A DNA stretch of 64,000 nt from Pedococcus sp. 5OH_020 (GTDB lineage Bacteria > Actinomycetota > Actinomycetes > Actinomycetales > Dermatophilaceae): contig NZ_JAPYZV010000006.1 of assembly GCF_027812955.1 (NCBI RefSeq), positions 266,068 to 330,067 of the forward strand. The letters are read 5' to 3'. The notes beneath the pieces are model-generated. The model searched no databases. It was given only the letters and a program-made list of their open reading frames with translations, and was not told where the DNA came from. Positions 37,472 to 44,105 of this stretch are shown here, piece after piece. The position numbers and the translations under genes are program-made. Numbering within the stretch: the stretch's first letter is position 1; each line of letters begins with the position of its first letter.

Positions 37472-37590
37472 CGACCTCGGGGGCGGTATCGAGCCGCAAC
37501 GATCTCGCCTCGCTGCACCCGCGCGTCGCACTCTCGGTCTCCCCAAGGCCGAAACCAACGGCCCTTGAAACCATCGCTAGGAGGCCCTGA
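37468..37590 (+). CDS. 40-residue peptide coupled to the small terminase gene
   Basis: The start ATG lies in the preceding stop (ATGA), and the last base of its stop is the first base of the terminase ATG (TGATG). The sequence (MTTSGAVSSRNDLASLHPRV and a proline-rich end) matches nothing recognised. Perfect fitting between two genes favours real translation. A pure spacer is the alternative. Confidence 0.45.
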   Translation: MTTSGAVSSRNDLASLHPRVALSVSPRPKPTALETIARRP

Positions 37591-37952
37591 TGGCCGAGAA
37601 GATCCCCCGACCTCCCGCCGGCTTGCGGGGCTCCGGTCGTGCCCTGTGGCGCGCTGTGCTGAACCACTACGAGCTCGATGAGCATGAGACGACCATCTTG
37701 CGGGAGGCGTGCCGCACCGCCGACAGCCTCGACGGTTTGCAGACGCTGCTGGAGAACGAGGGGCTGATTTCGGAGTCGTCGCAGGGTTCGCGTGTGCATC
37801 CGGCGCTGGTGGAGCTGCGTCAGCAACGCATCACGTTCGCTCGGCTCTTGACGGCGCTTCGCATCCCGGCCGGGGAGACGCCCGTCATCGGTCGCACGCA
37901 ACACCGCGGCGGCCCTCGTGGCGTCTATGGCATCACTGGCGGTGCGTCGTGA
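37590..37952 (+). CDS. terS: P27-family small terminase subunit-like protein
   Basis: The 120-residue protein matches phage small terminases of the P27 type: PPAGLRGSGRALWRAVLNHYELDEHETTILREACRTAD is the helical DNA-binding opening. HPALVELRQQRITFARLLTALRIP is the conserved oligomerisation helix. Small terminases recognise the packaging site and hand DNA to the large subunit. No large terminase is encoded within the element. Phage satellites use their own small terminase to redirect helper packaging, which is the basis for the satellite hypothesis. AGGAGG (37579-37584) precedes ATG 37590. Confidence 0.72.
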   Translation: MAEKIPRPPAGLRGSGRALWRAVLNHYELDEHETTILREACRTADSLDGLQTLLENEGLISESSQGSRVHPALVELRQQRITFARLLTALRIPAGETPVIGRTQHRGGPRGVYGITGGAS

Positions 37953-38116
37953 GGCGCCGAGTGAAGCCTGTCGACCGGGTGCCCGTCAATCTGGCGCGGT
38001 TCGATGAGGCCGAGTGGTCCGGGGAGGTTCCCGCGGGGGCTCCGGGGTCGCCTACACAGTGGGCGCGGCTGCGGTGGAACCGGGCGCGGTCCCGGGCTAT
38101 GCGGGGGCTGTCATGA
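37949..38116 (+). CDS. small basic hypothetical protein
   Basis: The 55-residue protein (VRRRVKPVDRVPVNLARFDEAEW then an Arg-rich C-terminus WARLRWNRARSRAMRG) begins in the terminase stop (GTGA) and ends in the next start (ATGA). Its strong basic character suggests nucleic acid binding. No family is recognised. Confidence 0.5.
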   Translation: MRRRVKPVDRVPVNLARFDEAEWSGEVPAGAPGSPTQWARLRWNRARSRAMRGLS

Positions 38117-38325
38117 GGCGTCGTGCGCCGAAGCCGGACCCGCAGAGGGACCCACCGGAGAAGCTGCTGCGCTACGACGCACGCGACTGGCCCGAGGCCG
38201 CCTGCCATCCGGAGTGCGCGTTCTGGGAGGCAGCGACCGAGTGGGCTCGGCAGCACCCCGACGACGCGGACTACGACATCGTCGGTGGCGGCCCGGACAC
38301 CCCGTGGCACCCGGAGCTGGTATGA
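38113..38325 (+). CDS. small hypothetical protein
   Basis: The 70-residue protein starts MRRRAPKPDPQRDPPEKLL, contains a Cys pair (CHPECAFWEAATEW) near residue 32 and ends PDTPWHPELV. It overlaps both neighbours by four bases. Function is unknown. Confidence 0.5.
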   Translation: MRRRAPKPDPQRDPPEKLLRYDARDWPEAACHPECAFWEAATEWARQHPDDADYDIVGGGPDTPWHPELV

Positions 38326-38702
38326 GACGCCGACCGCCGCCGATGCGCGCCGCAGACATGCCACCGGACCGGCTGCTGGCCTATCTGGAGGCCGACTGGC
38401 TGCCGCTGGTCGACCCGAGCGAGTACGACCCGGACCGACACCGGAACATCACCGATGGCCGTCACGTCGGCGCCCCCAGCCTCTCGCAGAGGCAGTGGTG
38501 CAGAAGCCAGGCGCAACGGCTGTGGGCCCGTGCCCGCTTGGACTGGCTGGACCAGCACGGCTGGCCAGGCGGCCTCGACGCCATCGACCTGCTGCGCCAG
38601 AGCTTGGAGACCAGGCGGGCGCTGCGCTTTCCACACAACTTCCCGGGCCAGCCGGGACGAGGGGCCATCTGGCCCAGCAACCATGAAGGGGAAACACCAT
38701 GA
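38322..38702 (+). CDS. hypothetical element protein
   Basis: This 126-residue, tryptophan-rich, helical protein (SQRQWCRSQAQRLWARARLDWLDQHGW) has a LPLVDPSEYDPDRHRN motif near residue 31. Start and stop overlap neighbours by four bases (ATGA). No family was recognised. Confidence 0.5.
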   Translation: MRRRPPPMRAADMPPDRLLAYLEADWLPLVDPSEYDPDRHRNITDGRHVGAPSLSQRQWCRSQAQRLWARARLDWLDQHGWPGGLDAIDLLRQSLETRRALRFPHNFPGQPGRGAIWPSNHEGETP

Positions 38703-39250
38703 CTGAGATGAGAGTTCGAGCCGGTGGCGGCTGGAACACGGACTACACCCGTATGTCGTACTCGCTGCGATCCCAGGTCGAGAGCGCGGACAGGGCATTC
38801 GCGCGGGAGACCGCGAACGCCGAGCGCGAGCGCGCCGCCCGGGCAGCCGCATTCCGCGACGGCGCCGTGCGCGCCTCCATCGCGGCCGCACTCGACCGTG
38901 GCGAGCACGTCGACCTGCGTCAGGCGTGGGCAGATGGTGGCGTGGGTCGCACCCACGCCGAAGTGCTGGCCGAGGCCTCCGCCCGCATGGATCTCGACGA
39001 CCGCCGCCAAGCATGGCGCCGCGCCAAGGAGGGCGCCGCGCTGTCGGACGCTGAGTGGTCCGAGCAGAACAGCGCCGACAACAGCGCACCGGACACGATC
39101 AGTGACGAGGCCAGGGAGCGCGCCGAGAAGCGGGCGGCACGGGCTGCCAATCGCGAGTTCGTCACCAGGGCGTGGAACGTCACAGAGTCGGTCCTCGGCG
39201 TTGAGCGTGCGAACGGCAGGCTGCCCGGTGGCACGAGGCGGACGCGATGA
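38699..39250 (+). CDS. helical hypothetical protein
   Basis: The 183-residue protein has a long charged helical region (FARETANAERERAARAAAFRD; later SDEARERAEKRAARAANREF), which suggests coiled-coil or scaffold-like structure. The opening RVRAGGGWNTDYTRMSY is distinctive. The ATGA overlap with the gene before keeps it in the operon. A scaffold or capsid-associated role is possible but not shown. Confidence 0.5.
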   Translation: MTEMRVRAGGGWNTDYTRMSYSLRSQVESADRAFARETANAERERAARAAAFRDGAVRASIAAALDRGEHVDLRQAWADGGVGRTHAEVLAEASARMDLDDRRQAWRRAKEGAALSDAEWSEQNSADNSAPDTISDEARERAEKRAARAANREFVTRAWNVTESVLGVERANGRLPGGTRRTR

Positions 39251-39411
39251 CCGGGGCAGAGGACCGCGACGAGACCGGGGCACGTCCCGCCGAGGTGGTC
39301 CACGCCGAGCAGGTCGCAGGGTTCGCCGAAGCAATCAAGGCCGCGACGGGCGCCGTTCAGGCGCAGCAGTCGCAGGCGCATGGGTTCCTGTCTGGACCGG
39401 GGCAAGGGTGA
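39247..39411 (+). CDS. 54-residue hypothetical protein
   Basis: The short acidic-to-helical protein (EVVHAEQVAGFAEAIKAATGAVQAQQSQ) begins in the previous stop (ATGA) and ends in the next GTG (GTGA). No family was recognised. The coupling pattern is the main support. Confidence 0.45.
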   Translation: MTGAEDRDETGARPAEVVHAEQVAGFAEAIKAATGAVQAQQSQAHGFLSGPGQG

Positions 39412-39812
39412 CGGTCGACGGACAGGACCGGCCTTCGGGCCGGCGCGAGGCCGTGGCGGGCGCCTCACTCCCGCCCGCCGCGGCCTCAGCGCGTCCCATG
39501 ACCGACGACGCCAACCCGTACGACTTCGCCGAGGCGACCCGCGCCGGCATCGCCATCCTCACGGCTGCCTTCGTCGCCACCGAGCACCCAGGGTTCCGAG
39601 ATGACCCGCCCGCCGAGTCCGCGATGGAGGCGCTGAACGGGTACCTGCTCGAGGACGCGGAGCAGCCGGACGCGCACGCGTTCGCAACGGCCTACGTGGG
39701 CATGCTGGCCGTCGCTGGGGAGCTGCTGGTGCTCCTGCATGAGGTCACGGGTGAGGAGCCGGCGCACCTCTTGCAGGCGCTCGCCAAAGCGCTAGAGAAC
39801 CAGGAGAACTAG
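39408..39812 (+). CDS. hypothetical element protein
   Basis: This 134-residue protein from GTG 39408 (or 104 residues from ATG 39498). The C-terminal 100 residues look folded and helical (NPYDFAEATRAGIAILTAAFVATEHPG; VGMLAVAGELLVLLHEVTGEEPAHLLQALAKAL). The N-terminal 30 are low complexity, so the ATG may be the true start. The gp10-like gene follows two bases after its stop. Confidence 0.5.
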   Translation: MTVDGQDRPSGRREAVAGASLPPAAASARPMTDDANPYDFAEATRAGIAILTAAFVATEHPGFRDDPPAESAMEALNGYLLEDAEQPDAHAFATAYVGMLAVAGELLVLLHEVTGEEPAHLLQALAKALENQEN

Positions 39813-39814
39813 GC

Positions 39815-40402
39815 ATGTTGTTCGCAATGATCGGGCGATTCATCATCCAGAAGCTGGTCAAAGACCTGATCCAGCACATCGTCAAAGACATCGTGATCAA
39901 CGGCATCGCCAAGGAGATGAAGGCCCTGGCCGGCCGGTACGCCGGGGTCCACGTTGAGGTCAAGGGCTCGGAGGACTTCTACAAGGCCAGCCGGGCGCTG
40001 AAAGGTGCCGGGCCGGAGCTGCGTAAGCGGGTGAACGCCGAGATTCGCACCGTCGCCCGGCCGATGATCAACCAGGCCCGCGCCGCAGCCCGCGCCCAGC
40101 TGCCGCACCATGGCGGCCTCGCCGCCCAGGTCGCCAGCGAACCGATGCGGGTGCAGATCCGCACGGGCGCCGACACGGCCGGCGTGCGCATCGTCGTCGG
40201 CCGACGCCGCGGGGGGGCCCAGTCCACGAACCGTGGCGTGATTCGTCACCCGGTGTACGGGAACCGGAACGCGTGGGTGACGCAGAGGGTCCAGCCCGGC
40301 TGGTTCGACGACTCCATGAAGTCGCAGGCGCCAGCGGTGCGCCGGGCCATTGAGAGGGCGATGGAGCAGACCCTCGCCGAGATCGTGCGAAAGGCCCGCT
40401 GA
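39815..40402 (+). CDS. gp10-like phage head-tail/tail completion protein
   Basis: The 195-residue protein resembles the HK97-gp10-like family of head-tail connector or tail-completion proteins. VHVEVKGSEDFYKASRALKGAGPELRKRVNAEIR is the opening helix-strand unit. LPHHGGLAAQVASEPMRV is the conserved central strand, and a C-terminal FDDSMKSQAPAVRRAIERAMEQ helix follows. The first ~40 residues (LFAMIGRFIIQKLVKDLIQHIV) form an extra amphipathic helix not usual for the family. It is the only virion-type gene in the element, with no capsid, portal or tail genes around it. Identification is by pattern. Confidence 0.6.
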   Translation: MLFAMIGRFIIQKLVKDLIQHIVKDIVINGIAKEMKALAGRYAGVHVEVKGSEDFYKASRALKGAGPELRKRVNAEIRTVARPMINQARAAARAQLPHHGGLAAQVASEPMRVQIRTGADTAGVRIVVGRRRGGAQSTNRGVIRHPVYGNRNAWVTQRVQPGWFDDSMKSQAPAVRRAIERAMEQTLAEIVRKAR

Positions 40403-40527
40403 TGGCCCCGCGCCCTGAGCCCGGCTGGCACTACGACGCCGACGCGCTACGCCGACCCGTGCAGCCGGACAACCCGCTACAGGTGAGCGCTCCGGCGCTC
40501 GATGAGGCCATGGGCCGCGGGCTGTGA
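40402..40527 (+). CDS. 41-residue hypothetical peptide
   Basis: ATG 40402 uses the last base of the gp10-like stop (TGATG). The peptide (APRPEPGWHYDADALRRPVQ...) has no recognised match. It is the last gene of the overlapping operon. A spacer of 153 bases with a new promoter follows. Confidence 0.4.
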   Translation: MAPRPEPGWHYDADALRRPVQPDNPLQVSAPALDEAMGRGL

Positions 40528-40618
40528 TGGGCACCGTCCCGAGGGGTGCCGCGGTCGAGGTGGTCTGACGTGCTACCGGGGAATCCCGCAAGGAATGGGT
40601 CACAAATCTCACGTTTCA

Positions 40619-40648
40619 TAGACAGGGCCTTGGGCATGAGGGCACAAT
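40619..40648 (+). promoter_or_regulatory. promoter of the GNAT two-gene module
   Basis: TAGACA (40619-40624) and CACAAT (40643-40648) are 18 bases apart, five and four matches to TTGACA/TATAAT. A GAGAGGGGG Shine-Dalgarno (40665-40673) follows before GTG 40681. This indicates separate expression of the module from the operon before it. Confidence 0.5.
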
Positions 40649-40680
40649 CCACTAACCGGCATCGAGAGGGGGCTGAGCAC

Positions 40681-40902
40681 GTGAGCACGCACTCGCACCC
40701 GCTTGCGCATGCAATCAAGGAAGGCGCTGCTCGTCAGGCGTCGGCTCAGATCAGGGATGCCTCCCGGGCGCTCAAGGGCATGGCGTCGGACCTGTCTTAC
40801 GCCAGGGCGCAGCGCCGCGGTGAACGGCTCGCCAAGCAGATGCGGCGTGAGGGCTCGCTTCAGGCCAAGTCGCCCCGCAAGGTGATCCACCTGCCCAAGT
40901 GA
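40681..40902 (+). CDS. 73-residue basic protein coupled to GNAT gene
   Basis: This small, strongly basic, helical protein (SAQIRDASRALKGMASDLSYARAQRRGERLAKQMRR) is preceded by a good Shine-Dalgarno and its own promoter. Its stop overlaps the GNAT start by four bases (GTGA). Position and size are like an antitoxin of a GNAT toxin pair, but no ribbon-helix-helix signature is visible. It may instead be a structural or DNA-binding protein. A GTG at 40546 and an ATG at 40636 are weaker upstream starts. Confidence 0.5.
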   Translation: MSTHSHPLAHAIKEGAARQASAQIRDASRALKGMASDLSYARAQRRGERLAKQMRREGSLQAKSPRKVIHLPK

Positions 40903-41453
40903 CTACAAGGCTGACTTGGGCAGATGCCACGCCCGAGGATGCTCCCGACCTGGACAACTTCTGCTGCACGCCGCCAAAGGAGAAGTCATCCACCGCCGTG
41001 GGACGGATGGAGTACCCCAAGCTGCCTGAGGCCAGGGCACAGAGCATTGTGCGCAGCCTGAAACTCTCCAAAGCGGCGCGCACAGGCCAGCGAATTTGGG
41101 TGGGGCGGGACTCGCTGGGCGTGGCTGCAGTGGCGTCATGGAAGTGGATTGAGCGTGACCTGGCAATAGTGTGCGTCGTCGCGCTTTCACGGCGCCTTCG
41201 CGGGCATGGTCTGACGTACACCAGAGAAATGGTGGATACCGCCACGGCGCAGATCAGTGGAGACGCCGCGGACCGCGGGCTGAGAGAGTTCCAACTGATT
41301 GCCTATATCCACAAGGACAACCGACCCAGCCGGGCCTTCGCCAACCGTTTCGAGATGGACCAGCTCACTGACCCAGACAAGGACGGTTACGCCCTTCATA
41401 GCGTCACCTTGCCTGCAGGTGAGACGGATCGGATGCCATCCCCGAGTGGATGA
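40899..41453 (+). CDS. GNAT-family N-acetyltransferase
   Basis: The 184-residue protein has the GNAT acetyl-CoA loop (VVALSRRLRGHGLTYTREMV near residues 90-112, R-x-x-G-x-G/A type). Flanking strands IWVGRDSLGVAAVASW and FQLIAYIHKDNRPSRAFANRFEM are typical of the family's central beta-sheet. The substrate is unknown: tRNA-acetylating toxin, anti-host or antibiotic modifying roles are all possible. It is coupled to the 73-residue gene upstream. Composition is less GC-rich than the host genes. Confidence 0.65.
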   Translation: MTTRLTWADATPEDAPDLDNFCCTPPKEKSSTAVGRMEYPKLPEARAQSIVRSLKLSKAARTGQRIWVGRDSLGVAAVASWKWIERDLAIVCVVALSRRLRGHGLTYTREMVDTATAQISGDAADRGLREFQLIAYIHKDNRPSRAFANRFEMDQLTDPDKDGYALHSVTLPAGETDRMPSPSG

Positions 41454-41893
41454 ATGGGCTGCGGCTGACCGGGTACGCGCATTCGGAGACCGCCCCCGTG
41501 GGTCCAGCAGCGAGGACACGGTGGCGGTCGCCTCGGATGCAGCGTAAGTCGGCCCGCCACAAGCGGCAAGCACCGCCAGAAGTTGGCGCTACCGCGCTGC
41601 GAGTCCGGCGCACGCGCCCCCATCAGCCTGGCAGGGGGTCCCGTGATGGGGACGCGCAGGACCAACCATCCTCGCACCCATCCCGGGCCGATATGGCCCG
41701 TCTGAGCCATTGCTTTTGGCGCGGCACAGCGCGCATGCTCACGGGTGGGAGTTAAGCGCCCACGCCTGAGGGGGTTCGAGGCGTGGGCGCTTCGCTGTCC
41801 GCTGGACCGTGGCCGCAAGACTCGCACGTAGTCATCATCAGGGGACACCGTTGAGCCATCGACTTGACTACTTGGGACGGCAAGGCTTCACCT
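41454..41893 (+). other. 440-base stretch without a supported gene
   Basis: A frame from 41450 to 41755 overlaps the GNAT stop but is Arg/Ser/Pro-rich with no domain-like composition, so it is not called. The stretch contains a perfect 12-bp stem (GCGCCCACGCCT, 41756-41767 with 41779-41790) enclosing an 11-base loop. It could hold a packaging or replication site or a small RNA, but nothing proves this. Confidence 0.4.
41756..41790 (+). terminator. 12-bp perfect hairpin in the element's gene-free stretch
   Basis: GCGCCCACGCCT pairs exactly with AGGCGTGGGCGC around an 11-base loop. TTCG follows rather than a T run. It may terminate the GNAT transcript. Confidence 0.5.
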
Positions 41894-42100
41894 GTGACAC
41901 GTCGCTCTGAGGTCGTGACGGACAATCTGTGTCCGGCATGCGGCAAGGCCGTGGAAACCACGACGGTGACCGGTCGGAGGGCCGACCATCGCCTCACCAT
42001 CCATGTCCACCCGGAGCCGAATGCGGCCGAGCGCTGCCGCTACGACGCAGGGCCCGAGGTCGGCGCTCTGGCCATCGACAAGTTCCCGGGTGACACGTAA
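41894..42100 (+). CDS. small zinc-finger-like protein
   Basis: The 68-residue protein has CPACGK near residue 12 and a later RLTIHVHPEP...RC, giving a possible C2-H-C metal site. Its function is unknown. GTG 41894 has AAGG at suitable distance. TTG 41864 would extend it by ten residues. It ends just before a pair of hairpins that separate it from the convergent gene at 42189. Confidence 0.45.
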   Translation: MTRRSEVVTDNLCPACGKAVETTTVTGRRADHRLTIHVHPEPNAAERCRYDAGPEVGALAIDKFPGDT

Positions 42101-42111
42101 GCCAGAAATGT

Positions 42112-42176
42112 GGCGCACCCCCTCAGAGCCGGGGAAGGCGAGTCGAGGGGGTGCGCCCAGCAGCACGAATGCTGCT
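42112..42176. terminator. double hairpin between convergent genes
   Basis: A perfect 13-bp stem (GGCGCACCCCCTC, 42112-42124 with 42145-42157) is followed by a 7-bp stem AGCAGCA/TGCTGCT with a CGAA loop (42159-42176). It lies between the forward zinc-finger gene and the reverse gene, fitting a bidirectional terminator. Confidence 0.75.
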
Positions 42177-42188
42177 CTTTGTGAGATT

Positions 42189-42641
42189 TTACTCCTGCTG
42201 CCCGTCAAGGGCCTCGCGGGCGGCCCCGCGGCGCTGGTACTCCCGGCCCGCGTCGAATGCCGCGGTCACGTCTGAGGCCGCACCGTGCTCTGCTCGGTGG
42301 ATGCCCCGGGCCGCGACCTGCAAGTGCTCCGCTGCGAACTTGAGCACGTCGTCGACCTCGAGCCCTGCCGGGATGCTGGTGACGACCTCGGCAAGACCTT
42401 CCTCGTCCAGTACGACGAGGACGAGCCCGCCCGGGCCGTGCGCTGGCAGGTCCGCGCTGATCTTGTCGCCCCGACGCAGGACGTAGTTGAGGTCTTTGTT
42501 CTCCCACCAGTCGACCGCGTAGACGCCCTCGGTTATCGCTAGACGCTGCGCCCGGATCTTGAGCTCCGGCGTCTCGCTGGGGGTCTTCTGAGTATTCGAG
42601 CTCACGTGCTTGTTGTTGTCGTGCGTCATGCTTGTTCCCAC
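42189..42641 (-). CDS. hypothetical protein at the element's right edge
   Basis: This 150-residue protein is the only reverse-strand gene in the element. It starts at GTG 42641 after AGGAG, or at the nearer ATG 42626. It has a charged N-terminal tail, then a beta-rich core (YAVDWWENKDLNYVLRRGDKISAD, GGLVLVVLDEEGLAEVVTSIPAG) and a helical C-terminus. No family was recognised. Its opposite orientation at the far end is where repressors of integrated elements often lie, but no HTH is visible. Its promoter region overlaps the right attachment arm. Confidence 0.6.
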   Translation of the reverse strand: MGTSMTHDNNKHVSSNTQKTPSETPELKIRAQRLAITEGVYAVDWWENKDLNYVLRRGDKISADLPAHGPGGLVLVVLDEEGLAEVVTSIPAGLEVDDVLKFAAEHLQVAARGIHRAEHGAASDVTAAFDAGREYQRRGAAREALDGQQE

Positions 42642-42711
42642 GATGGTTCATCTCCTGTGTAGGTGAATCGTCCAGGCCCTTGCCGGTGGTCACGCGCCGG
42701 CTTGGGCCGGT

Positions 42712-42760
42712 CTAACCTCTGCTGGTTAGTTGCCCTCCCGCTGGGTTGGACCGTGGCCGA
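42712..42760 (+). other. right attachment junction (attR) with dyad
   Basis: GCTGGG (42740-42745) joins comM codons reading LGWTVADLEGR. Element-side sequence includes the dyad CTAACC-n6-GGTTAG (42712-42729) and TTGCCC (42730-42735). Joined to the left arm in a circle this gives CCTCCC-GCTG-GGGAGG, a partly palindromic attP core. Confidence 0.75.
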
Positions 42761-42842
42761 CCTCGAGGGACGTTCCAGCCCGACGCGCGACGATCTCGGC
42801 ACTGCCCTGACCCTGCGGAACCACGGACCCGTCGCGGCATGA
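42741..42842 (+). pseudogene. comM: comM 3' fragment
   Basis: Thirty-three codons (LGWTVADLEGR ... LTLRNHGPVAA) and a stop complete the Mg-chelatase C-terminal domain of the interrupted comM. The fragment has no start codon. Its stop overlaps the dprA ATG by four bases (ATGA), showing that dprA was originally coupled to comM. Confidence 0.9.
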
Positions 42843-43957
42843 ACGGTGCCACCGGTTGGACGCGGCGGGTGCCGCCGGGGGAGCGCACCGCCCGCATCGC
42901 GTGGGCACGGCTGGTTGAGCCCGCCGACGCCGGCGCCGTGAGGCTGGTCGAGACGCTGGGACCCGAGGAGGCGCTGCGCGGGCTGGATCCGGCGTCGCCT
43001 CTGGGCACCCGCATCGCTCCCCGGCTGGCGACGCTGGACGTGGAGCGGGACCTCGAGATCGCCGGGCGGCTCGGCGCACGGGTCATCATCCCGGACGACC
43101 CGGAGTGGCCCCAGGGGCTGAGATCCCTGACCGCCCCTCCGTGGTGTCTGTGGGTTCGGGGCCCAGTGCAGCTGGCCGACGTCTGCGAACGCAGCGTGTC
43201 GATCGTCGGCGCGCGAGCGGCCACTGGGTACGGCGTGCACCAGGCCAGGGAGCTGGCCGCCGGCCTCGTCGATCGGGACTTCATGGTGGTTTCCGGAGCC
43301 GCGTACGGCATCGACGGGGCAGCCCACCAAGGCGCTTTGGCCGGCGATGGCCTGACCGTCGCCGTGGTCGCGGGCGGCATCGACCGGCCGTATCCCGCCG
43401 GTCACGCGTCCCTCCTGGCGCGGATCGCGGAGTCCGGGGCCGTCCTGACCGAGGTGCCGCCTGGATCCGCGCCCACGCGATGGCGCTTCCTGAGCCGCAA
43501 CCGGGTCATCGCGACCCTGAGCCAGGGCACCGTCGTAGTCGAGGCTGGCCTGCGCTCGGGGTCTCGCAACACCGCGAACCAGGCTCGCGAGCATCAAAGG
43601 GTGGTGTGCGCGGTGCCCGGTCCGGTCACCTCCGCCGCCTCGGCCGGCTGCCACGAGCTACTGCGTGAGGAGGGAGTCATCCTCGTGACCGATGCCGACG
43701 AGATCGTCGAGGCCGTGGGTCAGATCGGCGAGCTTGCATCGCCCAAGCGCGGGCGCAGCAGCCCGCAGGACGCTCTGAGCGAGCTTCAGCAGGTGGTGTA
43801 CGCGGCCCTACCGGTCAGTGCCACGGCGTCTGTGGACCAGCTCGCCCAGCGTTCCGGCCGCTCGACGGGAGAGGTTCGTTCCTCACTGGGCATCCTGTCG
43901 GCGGGTGGCTTGTGCGAGCGCCGGGACGATGGCTGGCGGAAGCGACGGACATCGTGA
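42839..43957 (+). CDS. dprA: DNA processing protein DprA
   Basis: The 372-residue DprA loads RecA on incoming single-stranded DNA during transformation. The Rossmann-like domain shows VSIVGARAATGYG near residue 121, VVSGAAYGIDGAAHQGAL near 155, VAGGIDRPYP near 180 and the FLSRNRVIATLS motif near 217. A C-terminal winged-helix domain follows (SVDQLAQRSGRSTGEVRSSLGIL near 325). The ATG overlaps the comM stop, but insertion of the element upstream has cut it from comM translation and from the yraN-comM promoter. The element ends only 93 bases before it. Confidence 0.95.
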   Translation: MNGATGWTRRVPPGERTARIAWARLVEPADAGAVRLVETLGPEEALRGLDPASPLGTRIAPRLATLDVERDLEIAGRLGARVIIPDDPEWPQGLRSLTAPPWCLWVRGPVQLADVCERSVSIVGARAATGYGVHQARELAAGLVDRDFMVVSGAAYGIDGAAHQGALAGDGLTVAVVAGGIDRPYPAGHASLLARIAESGAVLTEVPPGSAPTRWRFLSRNRVIATLSQGTVVVEAGLRSGSRNTANQAREHQRVVCAVPGPVTSAASAGCHELLREEGVILVTDADEIVEAVGQIGELASPKRGRSSPQDALSELQQVVYAALPVSATASVDQLAQRSGRSTGEVRSSLGILSAGGLCERRDDGWRKRRTS

Positions 43958-44105
43958 CGTTGGCGCCGGACGGGCCGCTTCGACCGCCGGCAGTGACAGC
44001 ATCGGCCCACGTCAGCCTCATCCGACCCCCATCCGGACGGGGTGGCGGCTTGTGTACCGCCGGGCGGTTTGCGACCGTGACAGTGTGGCCGCGGAGGGGG
44101 AGTCG

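Larger units (their letters stand above)
34328..42745 (+). mobile_element. 8.4-kb serine-recombinase element in comM, satellite-like
   Basis: The element begins right after GCTGGG at 34322-34327 and ends with GCTGGG at 42740-42745. Removing it restores a 511-codon comM reading LRLGWTVADLEGR. It carries a recombinase at the left edge and a run of overlapping small forward genes. Among these are a replisome-organiser-like protein, a P27-type small terminase and a gp10-like head-tail protein. It then has a GNAT module, a zinc-finger-like gene and a reverse gene at the right edge. Large terminase, portal, capsid, tail and lysis genes are absent. This gene content fits a phage satellite or a degraded prophage better than a complete phage. 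Confidence 0.88.

Noticed and set aside
40681..41453. Classical ribbon-helix-helix/GNAT toxin-antitoxin pair
   Set aside because: The small protein shows no ribbon-helix-helix pattern. Only the layout fits, so it is reported as a hypothesis, not as an annotation.
41450..41755. A 101-codon frame overlapping the GNAT stop
   Set aside because: It is dominated by Arg, Ser and Pro, has no domain-like composition, and the stretch has comparable frames on the other strand. I treat it as non-coding.
41756..41790. Possible tRNA because of the GGTTCGA sequence in the loop
   Set aside because: No acceptor, D or anticodon arm can be drawn. It is a simple hairpin. No tRNA-like cloverleaf was found elsewhere in the window either.
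34328..42745. Interpretation of the element as a complete prophage
   Set aside because: At 8.4 kb it lacks large terminase, portal, capsid, tail and lysis genes, so it cannot make virions alone.
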